Shown: positions 1-6,641, counted from the first letter of the stretch. The stretch: DNA of 8,116 nt from Propionibacteriaceae bacterium (GCA_020438595.1 JAGQUI010000110.1:1-8116); one strand, 5' to 3'. Translations and numbers: made by a program. The notes: generated by a model from the letters alone, not told the origin.

Positions 1-331
1 GCCAGTGCGGCCAGCGCCGGTGCAGGCCGGCCACCACGGGGTGCAGTCCGCGGAACCCGGACGGGTCGTCCGCTGCCCCGAGCAGCGTCGGCGCCGCCTC
101 GAGCGCCCACTCCGCGCCCGGGCCCCACGCCTCGACGCCGACCAGGCCGTCCCCGTCGAGCGGGCGGACGGCCAGCGTCGCCACGCCCTCGGGAGTGTTC
201 AGCGCGCGCCAGTGGCGTCCGTCCTGCACCCGGTAGGTGGGGTCGGCGAGGCCGCGCTTGAACGTGCCCCACACCTGCCCCACCGGGCACGGCCAACCCG
301 GGCGCCAGTCGCGGGCGTGGACGGATTCCAT
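1..331 (-). CDS. AlkA-like DNA-3-methyladenine glycosylase family protein, N-terminal part (runs off window start)
   Basis: Reading the minus strand from an ATG at 331 gives an open frame of 110 codons to the window edge, beginning MESVHARDWRPGWPCPVGQV. Residues about 8-40 (RPGWP...WGTFKRGLADPTYRV), then GRHWRALNTPEGVATLAVRP and VEAWGPGAEWALEAAPTLLG followed by DDPSGF and LHRRWPHW, match the N-terminal domain of actinobacterial AlkA-like 3-methyladenine/8-oxoguanine glycosylases (COG0122). These enzymes excise damaged bases as the first step of base excision repair in the cytoplasm. The HhH-GPD catalytic domain with its aspartate lies outside the window, so activity cannot be judged. The gene is divergent from a DNA ligase with a 66-bp gap, which fits a repair role. 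No Shine-Dalgarno is visible; a perfect TANNNT hexamer (TATCTT, 338-343) sits six bases before the ATG, suggesting a leaderless mRNA. Family recognition is from memory of the family, not a search. Confidence 0.83.
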   Translation of the reverse strand, partial: MESVHARDWRPGWPCPVGQVWGTFKRGLADPTYRVQDGRHWRALNTPEGVATLAVRPLDGDGLVGVEAWGPGAEWALEAAPTLLGAADDPSGFRGLHPVVAGLHRRWPHW

Positions 332-337
332 GTCGTG

Positions 338-343
338 AAGATA
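338..343 (-). promoter_or_regulatory. Probable -10 element of the glycosylase gene (leaderless geometry)
   Basis: On the minus strand TATCTT matches TANNNT. Six bases (CACGAC) separate it from the ATG at 331, so transcription would start at or next to the A of the start codon. No convincing -35 hexamer is seen at 16-18 bp; TTGGGA lies 20 bp upstream. Confidence 0.45.
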
Positions 344-362
344 GCCCCGCGCACCCGCAGCG

Positions 363-391
363 TTCCCAATGTCGGTGCCACCGCCCATAGT
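363..391 (+). promoter_or_regulatory. Probable promoter of the DNA ligase gene
   Basis: TTCCCA (363-368, four of six to TTGACA), a 17-bp spacer and CATAGT (386-391, A2 and T6 of TANNNT) are followed by six bases (GGAGCC) and the ATG at 398. This predicts a leaderless transcript. GGAG at 392-395 is too close to the ATG to act as a normal Shine-Dalgarno. The promoter overlaps, on the other strand, the region upstream of the glycosylase gene. Confidence 0.4.
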
Positions 392-397
392 GGAGCC

Positions 398-1885
398 ATG
401 CTCTTCGACGAGGTGGTGCAGGCGTCCGCGCGGGTGGCCGCCACGCGCTCGCGCACGGCCAAGGTCGCCGCGCTCGCCGAGACCCTGGCCGCTGCCGGGG
501 CGGACGAACTCGAGATCGTCGCCCACTACCTGTCCGGGTCGCTGCGACAGCGGCGCACCGGGGTGGGCTGGCGCTCGCTGGCGACCCGCCCCGACCCGGC
601 GGACGCACCGTCGCTCACCATCACCGGGGTGGACGAGGCCTTCGCCGAGCTGGCGATGCTGTCCGGCGCCGGCTCGCAGGGCGCACGGCAGGGCCTGCTC
701 GCCGAGCTGATGGGCGCCGCCACCGCGCCCGAGCAGGCGTTCCTGGCCGGGCTGGTCACCGGCGAGACCCGGCAGGGCGCCCTGGAGGGCCTGCTGCTGC
801 CCGCGATCGCGGCCGCCTTCTCCGTCGGGGTGGACGCGGCGCGCCGTGCGGCCATGTTCGCGGGCTCGATCCCGGTGGTGGCGGTGGCCGCGAAGACCGG
901 CGGCGAGCCGGCGCTGGCCGCGATCACCCTGCAGGTCGGACGCCCGGTGCTGCCCATGCTGGCCTCGAGCGCGCCCACGATCGCCGAGGCGTTCGAGCGG
1001 TTCGACGGCCCGGTGGCGGTGGAGGCGAAGCTCGACGGCATCCGCATCCAGGTGCACCGCGACGGCGACGACATCGCGGTCTACAGCCGCAGCCTCGACG
1101 ACATCACCGCCCGCCTGCCCGGTGTGGTCGCCGCGGTCGCCGGCCTGCCCGCGCAGCGCCTGGTGCTGGACGGGGAGGCCCTCGCGCTGCGTCCGGACGG
1201 GCGGCCGATGCTGTTCCAGGACACCGCGTCGACCGGCCACGAGCTGCGCCCGTTCTTCTTCGACCTGCTGCACTCCGACGACCTCGACCTGGTCGACGAG
1301 CCCACCTCGGTGCGCGCGGAGCGGTTGGCCGGGCTGGTGCCGCCCGGGCTGCGGGTGGCGCGCCTGGTCACGGCGGACGCCGCCGAGGCAGCGGCGTTCT
1401 CGAACCAGGTGCTCGCCGCAGGGCACGAGGGCGTGGTGATCAAGGCGCTCGACGCGGGCTACGCGGCCGGCCGGCGCGGCGCGGCCTGGGTGAAGGTGAA
1501 GCCGGTGCACACCCTCGACCTGGTGGTGCTCGCGGTGGAGTGGGGCAGCGGACGCCGTCGCGGGTGGCTGTCCAACATCCACCTCGGCGCGCGCGACCCG
1601 GCGTCCGGGGAGTTCGTGATGCTGGGCAAGACCTTCAAGGGCATGACCGACGAGATGCTCGCCTGGCAGACCGGGCGCTTCCTCGCCCTGGAGACCCACC
1701 GGGAGGGCCACGTCGTGTTCCTGCGTCCCGAGCAGGTCGTCGAGGTCGCCTTCGACGGCGTGCAGCGGTCCACCCGCTACCCCGGCGGCATGGCGCTGCG
1801 GTTCGCCCGGGTGCTGCGCTACCGCGAGGACAAGGCCGCGAGCGACGCCGACACGGTGGGGACGGTGCGGTCGCTGGCCCGCTGA
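398..1885 (+). CDS. ligB: ATP-dependent DNA ligase (LigB type)
   Basis: This 495-residue protein seals nicks in DNA through a ligase-AMP intermediate, using ATP. All nucleotidyltransferase motifs are visible: motif I EAKLDGIR with catalytic K211 and R216; LDGE with D258 and E260; motif III FFFD (286-289); motif IV EGVVIK (E344, K349); motif V AWVKVKP (K366, K368). An OB-fold domain occupies roughly 370-480, with the motif VI-like segment RFARVLRYREDK near the end. Residues 1-190 form the helical N-terminal DNA-binding domain typical of the roughly 500-residue actinobacterial LigB enzymes, so the protein is full length. The frame stays open upstream to position 5, but that part is antisense to the glycosylase gene and is rejected; M398 gives the family-like start MLFDEVVQAS. 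LigB is an accessory ligase beside essential NAD-dependent LigA. Divergence from a glycosylase gene suggests use in base excision repair (inference). The stop lies 16 bp from the stop of the convergent MocR gene. Confidence 0.93.
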   Translation: MLFDEVVQASARVAATRSRTAKVAALAETLAAAGADELEIVAHYLSGSLRQRRTGVGWRSLATRPDPADAPSLTITGVDEAFAELAMLSGAGSQGARQGLLAELMGAATAPEQAFLAGLVTGETRQGALEGLLLPAIAAAFSVGVDAARRAAMFAGSIPVVAVAAKTGGEPALAAITLQVGRPVLPMLASSAPTIAEAFERFDGPVAVEAKLDGIRIQVHRDGDDIAVYSRSLDDITARLPGVVAAVAGLPAQRLVLDGEALALRPDGRPMLFQDTASTGHELRPFFFDLLHSDDLDLVDEPTSVRAERLAGLVPPGLRVARLVTADAAEAAAFSNQVLAAGHEGVVIKALDAGYAAGRRGAAWVKVKPVHTLDLVVLAVEWGSGRRRGWLSNIHLGARDPASGEFVMLGKTFKGMTDEMLAWQTGRFLALETHREGHVVFLRPEQVVEVAFDGVQRSTRYPGGMALRFARVLRYREDKAASDADTVGTVRSLAR

Positions 1886-1901
1886 GGACGAAGCCCGACG
1901 A

Positions 1902-3338
1902 TCAGAGTGGAACCGGGGGGATGGTGCCCGAGCCCGTGGCGCCGCGACCCGCAGCCGCCCAGGCGGCCGCGAGCCGTTCGGCGGCCTCGGGGATCGCGGC
2001 GAGCGGCAGGGTGAGCGGCAGGCGCACCCGGTTGGCGTGGGTGCGGTCGGCGGAGAACGCCGGTCCGGGGGTCACCATCAGCTGGTGCGCCGCAGCGGCC
2101 ACCGCGAGGTCGGACGCCGCGCGCCGCGGCAGCTCCACCCACAGCGCCAGCCCGCCGTCGGGACGGTTCACCCGCCACTCGGGCAGCCGCTCGGCGAGCT
2201 CGGTGCGCCACAGGTCGCGCGCGTCCCGCAGCCGCGTGGCGACCTCGGCGCGGATCGCGTCCGGCTCCTCGAGGTAGGTGGTCGCGATCAGCTGGTCGAA
2301 CACGGACGCGCCCATGGTCAGTTGCAGCGCGCGGGTGCGCAACGCGTCCAGCAACTCCGGCGGGCAGCGCAGCCACCCGATCCGTACTCCGCCCCACAGC
2401 ACCTTCGACAGCGACCCGACCGTGATCGCACGGGGGTCGGTGGCCGCCCACGGGGCCGGCACCGGCACCTCGCCGAACCCGAGCTCGGCCGGGGTCTCGT
2501 CGGCGATCGCGACCACGCCGGCGTCCTGGAGCAGCCGGGCCAGCCGGACGCGCTCGTCGGCGTCCATGAGCAGGCCGGTCGGGTTGTGGAAGTCGGGGAT
2601 CAGGTACGCGGCCCGCGGCCGGACCCGGCGCGTGGCGGCCGCCCAGCCGGCCAGGTCCCAGTGGTCCTGCAGGGCGATCGAGGTGGGCCGGGCCCGGACG
2701 GCCGCCACCGCGCCGAGCACACCCGGGTAGGTGGGTGAGTCGACCAGTACCCGCTCGCCGGGGGCCAGCAGCGCGTGCAGGGCGATCGACAGCGCGGCGA
2801 GCGCCCCCGGTGTGACGACGACCTGGTCGGGGTCGGTCGGTACCCCCCGCGCGACGTAGGCGTCCGCGATCCGACGGCGCAGGTGCTCGGCACCGAACGG
2901 TTCGTAGCCGGCGCTGCCGAGCACGGACGGCAGCCAGTCCAGCGCCCTGGCCACGAGAGCCGCCGTCCCGGACGGTGCCGGGCCGGCCGCCGAGGACAGG
3001 TCCAGGTCGTCGCCGCGGACGCCCGGCACCAGCGGCAGGGACGGGCTGCGCTCCCCGCCGGGGATGTGGATCGTGGTCCCGGAGCCCTGTCGCGCCCTGG
3101 CCCAGCCGGACTCGACCAGTTCGCCGTAGGCCCGGGTGATCGTGGTGCGGCTGAGCCCCAGTTCGAGGGCCAGGTGCCGCTCGCTGGGCAGGCGAGCGCC
3201 GACGGCGAGTCGTCCGTCCATCACCATGCCGCGCAGGGCGTGGGCCAGACCGAGGTAGGCGGGCTGTTCTTCGGGGAGCGGCAGCAGGTCGCCGTAGGGC
3301 ACGGTGGCGACCGACCCCGATCGTTGGTACACGCTCAC
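1902..3338 (-). CDS. MocR-family transcriptional regulator, YczR-like (GntR wHTH fused to aminotransferase-like domain)
   Basis: Starting at GTG 3338, this 478-residue protein has an N-terminal GntR winged helix (about 27-92; GARLPSERHLA then GLSRTTITRAYGEL), a linker (about 93-120) and a fold-type I aminotransferase domain (about 120-470). PLP-binding signatures are present: DFHNPTG (N252), ADET (D280) and GSLSKVLWGGVRIGW with K312 as the Schiff-base lysine. The tyrosine normally three residues after the aspartate is a proline (P283), so the domain is probably a PLP-dependent sensor rather than an enzyme. MocR proteins bind direct repeats near their own promoter; a subgroup called YczR is characteristically linked to yczE, which lies divergently here. 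The ligand is unknown. The frame extends upstream to 3923, but that part is antisense to yczE and is rejected. There is no Shine-Dalgarno; AATAGT sits six bases before the GTG, suggesting leaderless translation. Lengths of 460-500 residues are usual for the family. Confidence 0.9.
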   Translation of the reverse strand: MSVYQRSGSVATVPYGDLLPLPEEQPAYLGLAHALRGMVMDGRLAVGARLPSERHLALELGLSRTTITRAYGELVESGWARARQGSGTTIHIPGGERSPSLPLVPGVRGDDLDLSSAAGPAPSGTAALVARALDWLPSVLGSAGYEPFGAEHLRRRIADAYVARGVPTDPDQVVVTPGALAALSIALHALLAPGERVLVDSPTYPGVLGAVAAVRARPTSIALQDHWDLAGWAAATRRVRPRAAYLIPDFHNPTGLLMDADERVRLARLLQDAGVVAIADETPAELGFGEVPVPAPWAATDPRAITVGSLSKVLWGGVRIGWLRCPPELLDALRTRALQLTMGASVFDQLIATTYLEEPDAIRAEVATRLRDARDLWRTELAERLPEWRVNRPDGGLALWVELPRRAASDLAVAAAAHQLMVTPGPAFSADRTHANRVRLPLTLPLAAIPEAAERLAAAWAAAGRGATGSGTIPPVPL

Positions 3339-3399
3339 CAGTCCACTATTGCACAATTGGCTATTTCGGAGAAGGCCATTCATCCCCGAGGATCGAACC
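3339..3399. promoter_or_regulatory. Regulator/yczE divergent control region with CTATT direct repeat
   Basis: This 61-bp gap must hold both divergent promoters. It is AT-rich for this genome. CTATT occurs at 3346-3350 and 3361-3365 with a 15-bp period, and the palindrome CAATTG lies between them. On the minus strand AATAGT (3345-3350) is the likely regulator -10, six bases before the GTG, so a protein on the repeats would cover it. For yczE only a weak hexamer TATTTC (3362-3367) can be offered. MocR proteins commonly bind direct repeats, so this is the natural place for an operator, but the site is inferred only from position and repetition. Confidence 0.4.
3388..3392 (+). promoter_or_regulatory. 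Shine-Dalgarno site of yczE
   Basis: GAGGA, seven bases before ATG 3400, decides this start over the in-frame GTG at 3304, which overlaps the divergent regulator gene. Confidence 0.65.
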
Positions 3400-4035
3400 A
3401 TGCCACTCCGCGTCCGCCCCGTCCGCCGGCTCAGCCAGCTGTTCGTCGGCCTCGTGCTGTACGGCTGGTCGATGGCCATGCTGGTGCGGAGCCAACTCGG
3501 CCTCGACCCCTGGGACGTGCTCCACCAGGGCCTGGCGAACCACCTGCCATTCAGCTTCGGCCAGGTCACGATGGGCGTGGGTGCGGTCGTGCTCCTGCTC
3601 TGGATCCCGCTGCGGCACAGGCCCGGCGTCGGCACGCTGCCCAACGTGGTCCTGATCGGAATCGCCGCGGACGTCGGCCTCGCGGTCATCCCCCTGGCCG
3701 ACGGCTCGATCGAGCGCATCGCCCTGCTGGTCGGCGGGGTGGTCGCCAACGGGCTCGCGGGCGCCCTGTACGTCGGGGCACGCCTCGGCACCGGCCCCAG
3801 GGACGGGCTGTGGGTCGCCCTCTCCGCGCGCACCGGGCTCAGCATCCGGCTGGTGCGGACGGCGATCGAGCTCACCGTGCTCGGCACCGGCTGGCTGCTC
3901 GGCGGCGTGGTGGGCATCGGCACGCTGCTCTACGCGCTGGCGATCGGGCCGCTGGTCCAGCTGTTCCTGCCCTGGGTGCAGGTGCCCCTGCCCGAGCCGG
4001 ACGCCGCCCCCGAGCTGGTCGAGGCCGCCTGCTGA
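3400..4035 (+). CDS. yczE: YczE family integral membrane protein
   Basis: This 211-residue polytopic membrane protein belongs to the YczE family, whose molecular function is not established. Hydrophobic segments lie at about 11-30, 54-70, 79-98, 105-127, 150-171 and 173-192, so five or six membrane spans are likely. Family features are LGLDPWDVLHQGL (33-45) after the first span, and GTGPRDGLWVALS (130-142) before the fifth. The tail (193-211) is polar and acidic and probably cytoplasmic or extracellular. The ATG at 3400 is preceded by a good Shine-Dalgarno, GAGGA at 3388-3392, seven bases away. This start is preferred to the longer GTG start at 3304, which would read through the divergent promoter and into the regulator gene. 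The neighbouring YczR-like MocR regulator is the usual partner and probably controls this gene. A strongly self-complementary region begins three bases after the stop and may end the transcript. Confidence 0.88.
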   Translation: MPLRVRPVRRLSQLFVGLVLYGWSMAMLVRSQLGLDPWDVLHQGLANHLPFSFGQVTMGVGAVVLLLWIPLRHRPGVGTLPNVVLIGIAADVGLAVIPLADGSIERIALLVGGVVANGLAGALYVGARLGTGPRDGLWVALSARTGLSIRLVRTAIELTVLGTGWLLGGVVGIGTLLYALAIGPLVQLFLPWVQVPLPEPDAAPELVEAAC

Positions 4036-4038
4036 CCC

Positions 4039-4268
4039 GTGTCGCGATCAGGCCAAGATCCGCGTCACACCCGGCACTCCCGTCACGCGTCGGGGCTCGG
4101 GCGCGTGGATCGCGACACCCCGCAGTCGGTCGGCGCGGCCTGTCGACCCGAGCCTGCGGAGGTCGCCCGGACCGCGACCCTCCACCGCTTGACGTGATCA
4201 GGCCACGGAACGCCCTGCGCGTGACCACGGAGCGGGTTGGGACGAGGCGCGTGGTCGGATCGCGACAC
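4039..4268. repeat. Two related inverted-repeat units forming a structured 230-bp intergenic block
   Basis: The block starts with GTGTCGCGATC (4039-4049). Its perfect 11-bp reverse complement GATCGCGACAC occurs twice, at 4108-4118 and 4258-4268, so the first arm can pair with either copy. Unit 1 is 4039-4118 and unit 2 is about 4193-4268. They share GATCAGGCCA (4046-4055 and 4196-4205) and GCGCGTGG before the right arm (4101-4108 and 4247-4254). The right arms differ by four extra bases in unit 2. Inside unit 2, GACCACG (4223-4229) pairs with CGTGGTC (4250-4256). The spacer adds two hairpins: CCGCAG/CTGCGG (4120-4125/4154-4159) enclosing GGTCG/CGACC, and GGAGGTCGC/GCGACCCTCC (4158-4166/4174-4183, one bulged base). 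No coding frame is convincing. It may be a REP/MITE-like dispersed palindrome that also ends yczE transcription, or a structured RNA. The rest of this 336-bp gap (4269-4371) holds the promoter and leader of the next gene. Confidence 0.6.
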
Positions 4269-4307
4269 AGGCCCGGGGACGGCTGGATCTGTCACTCGAA
4301 AGGGGTC

Positions 4308-4336
4308 CTGTGCGGCGCCCGCCGCGCGGCTACGTT
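4308..4336 (+). promoter_or_regulatory. Probable promoter of the first lipoprotein gene
   Basis: CTGTGC (4308-4313), a 17-bp spacer and TACGTT (4331-4336, perfect TANNNT) lie upstream of lipoprotein gene 1. The -10 ends 35 bases before the ATG, giving a leader of about 29 nt with a Shine-Dalgarno. The third paralogue has a TANNNT hexamer at exactly the same distance from its ATG. The -35 match is weak. Confidence 0.4.
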
Positions 4337-4371
4337 GGGAGTGATCCCGTCACCACCCCGGAAGAAGCCAC

Positions 4372-4800
4372 ATGCCCTTCACGAGCCGCGCCCTGGTCGG
4401 CCTCGTCGCCAGCTCCGTGCTCCTTTCCGGATGCTCCGTGCTCAAAGCCGCCGTCTCGCCGCCCGAGCAGTCGGTCGCCGACGCCTGCGCCAGCTTCGGG
4501 ACGCCCAAGGTGATCAACGCCGTCATCTCGTTCAGCCAGGACGCCAAGAACGCGCGGACGGGCAAGGAGCTCGGCAAGGCCCTCGACTCGCTCGCGACGC
4601 CGCTGGAAGCCGCCACCAGGAAGGTGGAGAACCAGAAGGTGAAGGTGCAGACCGAGATGACCACCATCGCGCTGCGCAATTTCGCGGCCGAGGCCCGGCG
4701 CTTCAAGCCGACCGCGAAGAACCGGAGCGCCGTGCTCGACGATGCCGCGACAGCGGAGAAGCAGCTCAAGAAGCTCGCCGACCTCTGCACGTGGTCGTGA
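4372..4800 (+). CDS. Small lipoprotein of unknown function, paralogue 1
   Basis: This 142-residue protein has a lipoprotein signal peptide: a short basic start, a hydrophobic stretch (7-18) and lipobox LSGC with C21 as the predicted lipidated residue. It should therefore be anchored on the outer face of the cytoplasmic membrane. After a short linker comes QSVADAC (C39), then a lysine-rich, mostly helical domain containing NQKVKVQ (87-93) and ending LADLC (C139) three residues from the C-terminus. C39 and C139 could form a disulfide. The same pattern occurs in the next gene and in the one at 6761-7264, so the three are paralogues. The ATG follows GGAAG (4360-4364) by seven bases. A TGA overlapping the next Shine-Dalgarno suggests a two-gene operon. 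I do not recognise the family and see no enzymatic motif. Gene status is strongly supported by signal peptide, start and paralogy. Confidence 0.85.
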   Translation: MPFTSRALVGLVASSVLLSGCSVLKAAVSPPEQSVADACASFGTPKVINAVISFSQDAKNARTGKELGKALDSLATPLEAATRKVENQKVKVQTEMTTIALRNFAAEARRFKPTAKNRSAVLDDAATAEKQLKKLADLCTWS

Positions 4801-4807
4801 GGCGGCC

Positions 4808-5275
4808 ATGCGTCCCGTGATCCGGGCCGTCGCCAGCCTCATGGCGAGCCTCCTCCTGCTCACCGGGTGCTCCGCACTCCCCCTCCTCGCCCCGTTGATG
4901 GGCCCGTCCGGACAGACCGCCACCCCAGCCCCGGGGAAGCAGTCGCTGGCGCAGGCGTGCTCGGCCATCTATGACAACCGCGAGTTCTCGGACGCGCTGG
5001 GCGCACTCGATTCGGACGTGGCCAAGGCCAGGAACAGCAAGGCCCAGGCGACTGCGGTCGAGTCCTTCCGCAAGGTCCTGGCGAAGATCACTCCGGACCT
5101 GACGAACAAGTCGGTGAAGGCCCAGGCCGGCAAGCTGCTGAAGGCGCTCAAGGCCACGATCAAGACCCTTCGCTCGGAGAAGACCACCCTGGCCTGGCTG
5201 AAGTCGCTGAACCGGAACACCAAGAAGATGCAGACCGAGGCTGACGCCCTCGACGCCCTCTGCCTCAAGGTGTAG
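4808..5275 (+). CDS. Small lipoprotein of unknown function, paralogue 2
   Basis: This 155-residue protein begins at ATG 4808, seven bases after the stop of paralogue 1. GAGG at 4799-4802 overlaps that stop, so the two are probably co-transcribed and translationally coupled. The signal peptide has an arginine-containing start (R2, R6), a hydrophobic stretch (7-18) and lipobox LTGC with C21. A Pro/Gly/Thr-rich linker (22-44) leads to QSLAQAC (C51). The helical domain is rich in lysine and alanine, contains NKSVKAQ (100-106) and ends LDALC (C152) three residues from the end. The two domain cysteines are 101 residues apart. Candidate roles include a wall- or membrane-associated scaffold or binding protein, but nothing specific is visible. 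The frame is open for 22 codons further upstream, inside paralogue 1; that extension would bury the signal peptide and is rejected. Confidence 0.85.
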   Translation: MRPVIRAVASLMASLLLLTGCSALPLLAPLMGPSGQTATPAPGKQSLAQACSAIYDNREFSDALGALDSDVAKARNSKAQATAVESFRKVLAKITPDLTNKSVKAQAGKLLKALKATIKTLRSEKTTLAWLKSLNRNTKKMQTEADALDALCLKV

Positions 5276-5277
5276 AT

Positions 5278-5294
5278 CCCGGCACCCAGCCGGG
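5278..5294. terminator. Hairpin after the lipoprotein pair
   Basis: CCCGGC (5278-5283), a five-base loop and GCCGGG (5289-5294) form a perfect 6-bp GC stem two bases after the stop of paralogue 2. No U-tract follows, as is common for actinobacterial terminator candidates. It lies between convergent genes. Confidence 0.45.
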
Positions 5295-5305
5295 TGAACC
5301 GGAAA

Positions 5306-5333
5306 GGAACCGCGAACCAAGGGGGACGGTTCC
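5306..5333. terminator. Second hairpin in the convergent gap
   Basis: GGAACCG (5306-5312) and CGGTTCC (5327-5333) form a perfect 7-bp stem with a 14-base loop. It lies between the lipoprotein pair and the convergent amidohydrolase gene and could serve both strands. A smaller GGAG/CTCC hairpin follows at 5354-5365. Confidence 0.4.
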
Positions 5334-5378
5334 GGGCACAGGGCAACCGGGCCGGAGCAGGCTCCTGACCATCGCCGT

Positions 5379-6641
5379 TCAGACGGGCGCGCCGAGCCAC
5401 TCCTTCGCGGCCGCGACCAGCGCGGCGACCCCGTTGCCGAGCGTGGGCTCGATCACCGGGGCGTAGAGCGGGGAGTGATTGGACGGTACGCCCGGCATGG
5501 CCCGCACCAGGCCGGCTGCGCCGCTGACCCCCGCGAACGCCGCCGGGTCGGCGCCGCCGAGGATCCAGTACACGCAGGGCACGCCGGCGGCGGTGGCGAA
5601 CTCGCCGACGTCCTCGCTGCCGGTGATCGCCCCGGTGTCGACGACGGCGGCCGTGCCGAACACCCGGGCCAGGGCGGACGCCGTGCGCGCGCTCGCGTCC
5701 GGGTCATTGACGAGCACGGGGAAGCTGTCGGTGTGCACGATCTCCGGCGGTCGCGGGGCACCGGACGCCTGCGCCTCGGCCACGGTGATCCGCTCGATCG
5801 CCGCGAGCACCCGCTGGCGTACTTCTTCGTCGTACGAACGCACATTGACCTCGAGTTCTGCGGTGTCGGGAATGATGTTCACCTTCGTCCCCGCCCGCAA
5901 CACGCCCACGGTGACCACCGCCACCTCGGCGCCGGCCACCTCACGCGCGACGATGCCCTGCAGCCGCAGCACCAGGGAGGCCGCCATCACCACCGGGTCG
6001 ACGCAGGACTCGGGACGTGAACCGTGGCCGCCCTTCCCGTGCAGGGTGATCGTCAGCGAATCGGACGTCGCGAACGCGGGCCCGGGGTGCAGTCCGATCA
6101 TGCCCGCCGGGAGTGGACCGACGTGCTGGCCGAGCACCACGTCCGGGGACCCGACGCGGTCGTACAGGCCGTCGGCGATCATCGCCTTCGCCCCGGACCC
6201 CACCTCCTCCGCGGGCTGGCCGACCAGCAGCAGCGTGCCCGTCCAGTCGGGGTCGGCCGCGAGCTGCCTGGCCGCGCCGAGCAGGCAGGTGACGTGCACG
6301 TCATGGCCGCAGGCGTGCATCACGGGAACGTCGTGGCCGTCGGGATCGATGCCGCGGGCGGTGCTGGCGTACGGCAGCCCGGTGGCCTCCTCGACGGGCA
6401 GCCCGTCCATGTCGGCACGCACGAGCACCGTCGGCCCGTCCCCGCGCCGCAGCACGCCGGCCACGCCGGTACGCCCGATGCCCGTGTGCACCTCGTAGCC
6501 GAGCCCGCCCAGGGTCCGCGCGACGATCGAGGCCGTCCGCTCCTCGGCGAACGACAGCTCCGGGTGGCGGTGCAGGTCCCGGTAGAGCGCGGCCAGCTCC
6601 GCCCCGTCCGAGCCCTCGTTGATGATCACAGGTTCGTCCAT
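5379..6641 (-). CDS. M20-family amidohydrolase (N-acyl-amino-acid / hippurate hydrolase type)
   Basis: This 420-residue cytoplasmic metallohydrolase matches the M20D peptidase family, which removes acyl or aryl groups from N-acyl-amino acids such as hippurate, N-acetyl-amino acids or IAA conjugates. Motifs in order are HRHPELSFAEERT (24-36), VRADMDGLPVEE (74-85), HACGHDVH with C111 and H113, GQPAEE with E145 (general base) and E146 (metal), GQHV with H173, the dimerisation-domain motif GKGGHGSRPE (202-211) and NHSPLY with H389. Together C111, H113, E146, H173 and H389 form the expected binuclear metal site, so the enzyme looks intact. The substrate cannot be told from sequence. Length is normal for the family and there is no signal peptide. 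The ATG at 6641 follows AAGGA (6649-6653, minus) by seven bases. The gene is convergent with lipoprotein 2 and divergent from lipoprotein 3. Confidence 0.92.
   Translation of the reverse strand: MDEPVIINEGSDGAELAALYRDLHRHPELSFAEERTASIVARTLGGLGYEVHTGIGRTGVAGVLRRGDGPTVLVRADMDGLPVEEATGLPYASTARGIDPDGHDVPVMHACGHDVHVTCLLGAARQLAADPDWTGTLLLVGQPAEEVGSGAKAMIADGLYDRVGSPDVVLGQHVGPLPAGMIGLHPGPAFATSDSLTITLHGKGGHGSRPESCVDPVVMAASLVLRLQGIVAREVAGAEVAVVTVGVLRAGTKVNIIPDTAELEVNVRSYDEEVRQRVLAAIERITVAEAQASGAPRPPEIVHTDSFPVLVNDPDASARTASALARVFGTAAVVDTGAITGSEDVGEFATAAGVPCVYWILGGADPAAFAGVSGAAGLVRAMPGVPSNHSPLYAPVIEPTLGNGVAALVAAAKEWLGAPV

Noticed and set aside
5..397. N-terminal extension of the ligase frame by 131 codons
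   Set aside because: It is antisense to the glycosylase coding sequence, has an arginine/proline-rich shadow composition, and family length and N-terminus fit the ATG at 398.
3339..3923. N-terminal extension of the MocR frame by 195 codons
   Set aside because: It runs antisense through yczE and has no domain resemblance; the wHTH protein starts naturally at GTG 3338.
4039..4268. A complete MITE with terminal 11-bp inverted repeats
   Set aside because: The ends are perfect inverted repeats, but I see no target-site duplication and the same arm also occurs inside the block. A repeat annotation is all that can be supported.
4083..4295. Short minus-strand frame in the repeat block as a possible small gene
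   Set aside because: The composition follows the inverted repeats, and there is no Shine-Dalgarno or leaderless promoter at its start.
2775..4820. 681-codon plus-strand open frame across the MocR gene, yczE and the intergenic block
   Set aside because: It is rich in Arg/Pro/Gly/Ala, overlaps two well-supported genes in other frames, and is a high-GC shadow.
4330..4968. Long minus-strand frame opposite the first two lipoprotein genes
   Set aside because: The plus strand there has signal peptides, paralogy and Shine-Dalgarno sites; the antisense frame shows no recognisable features.
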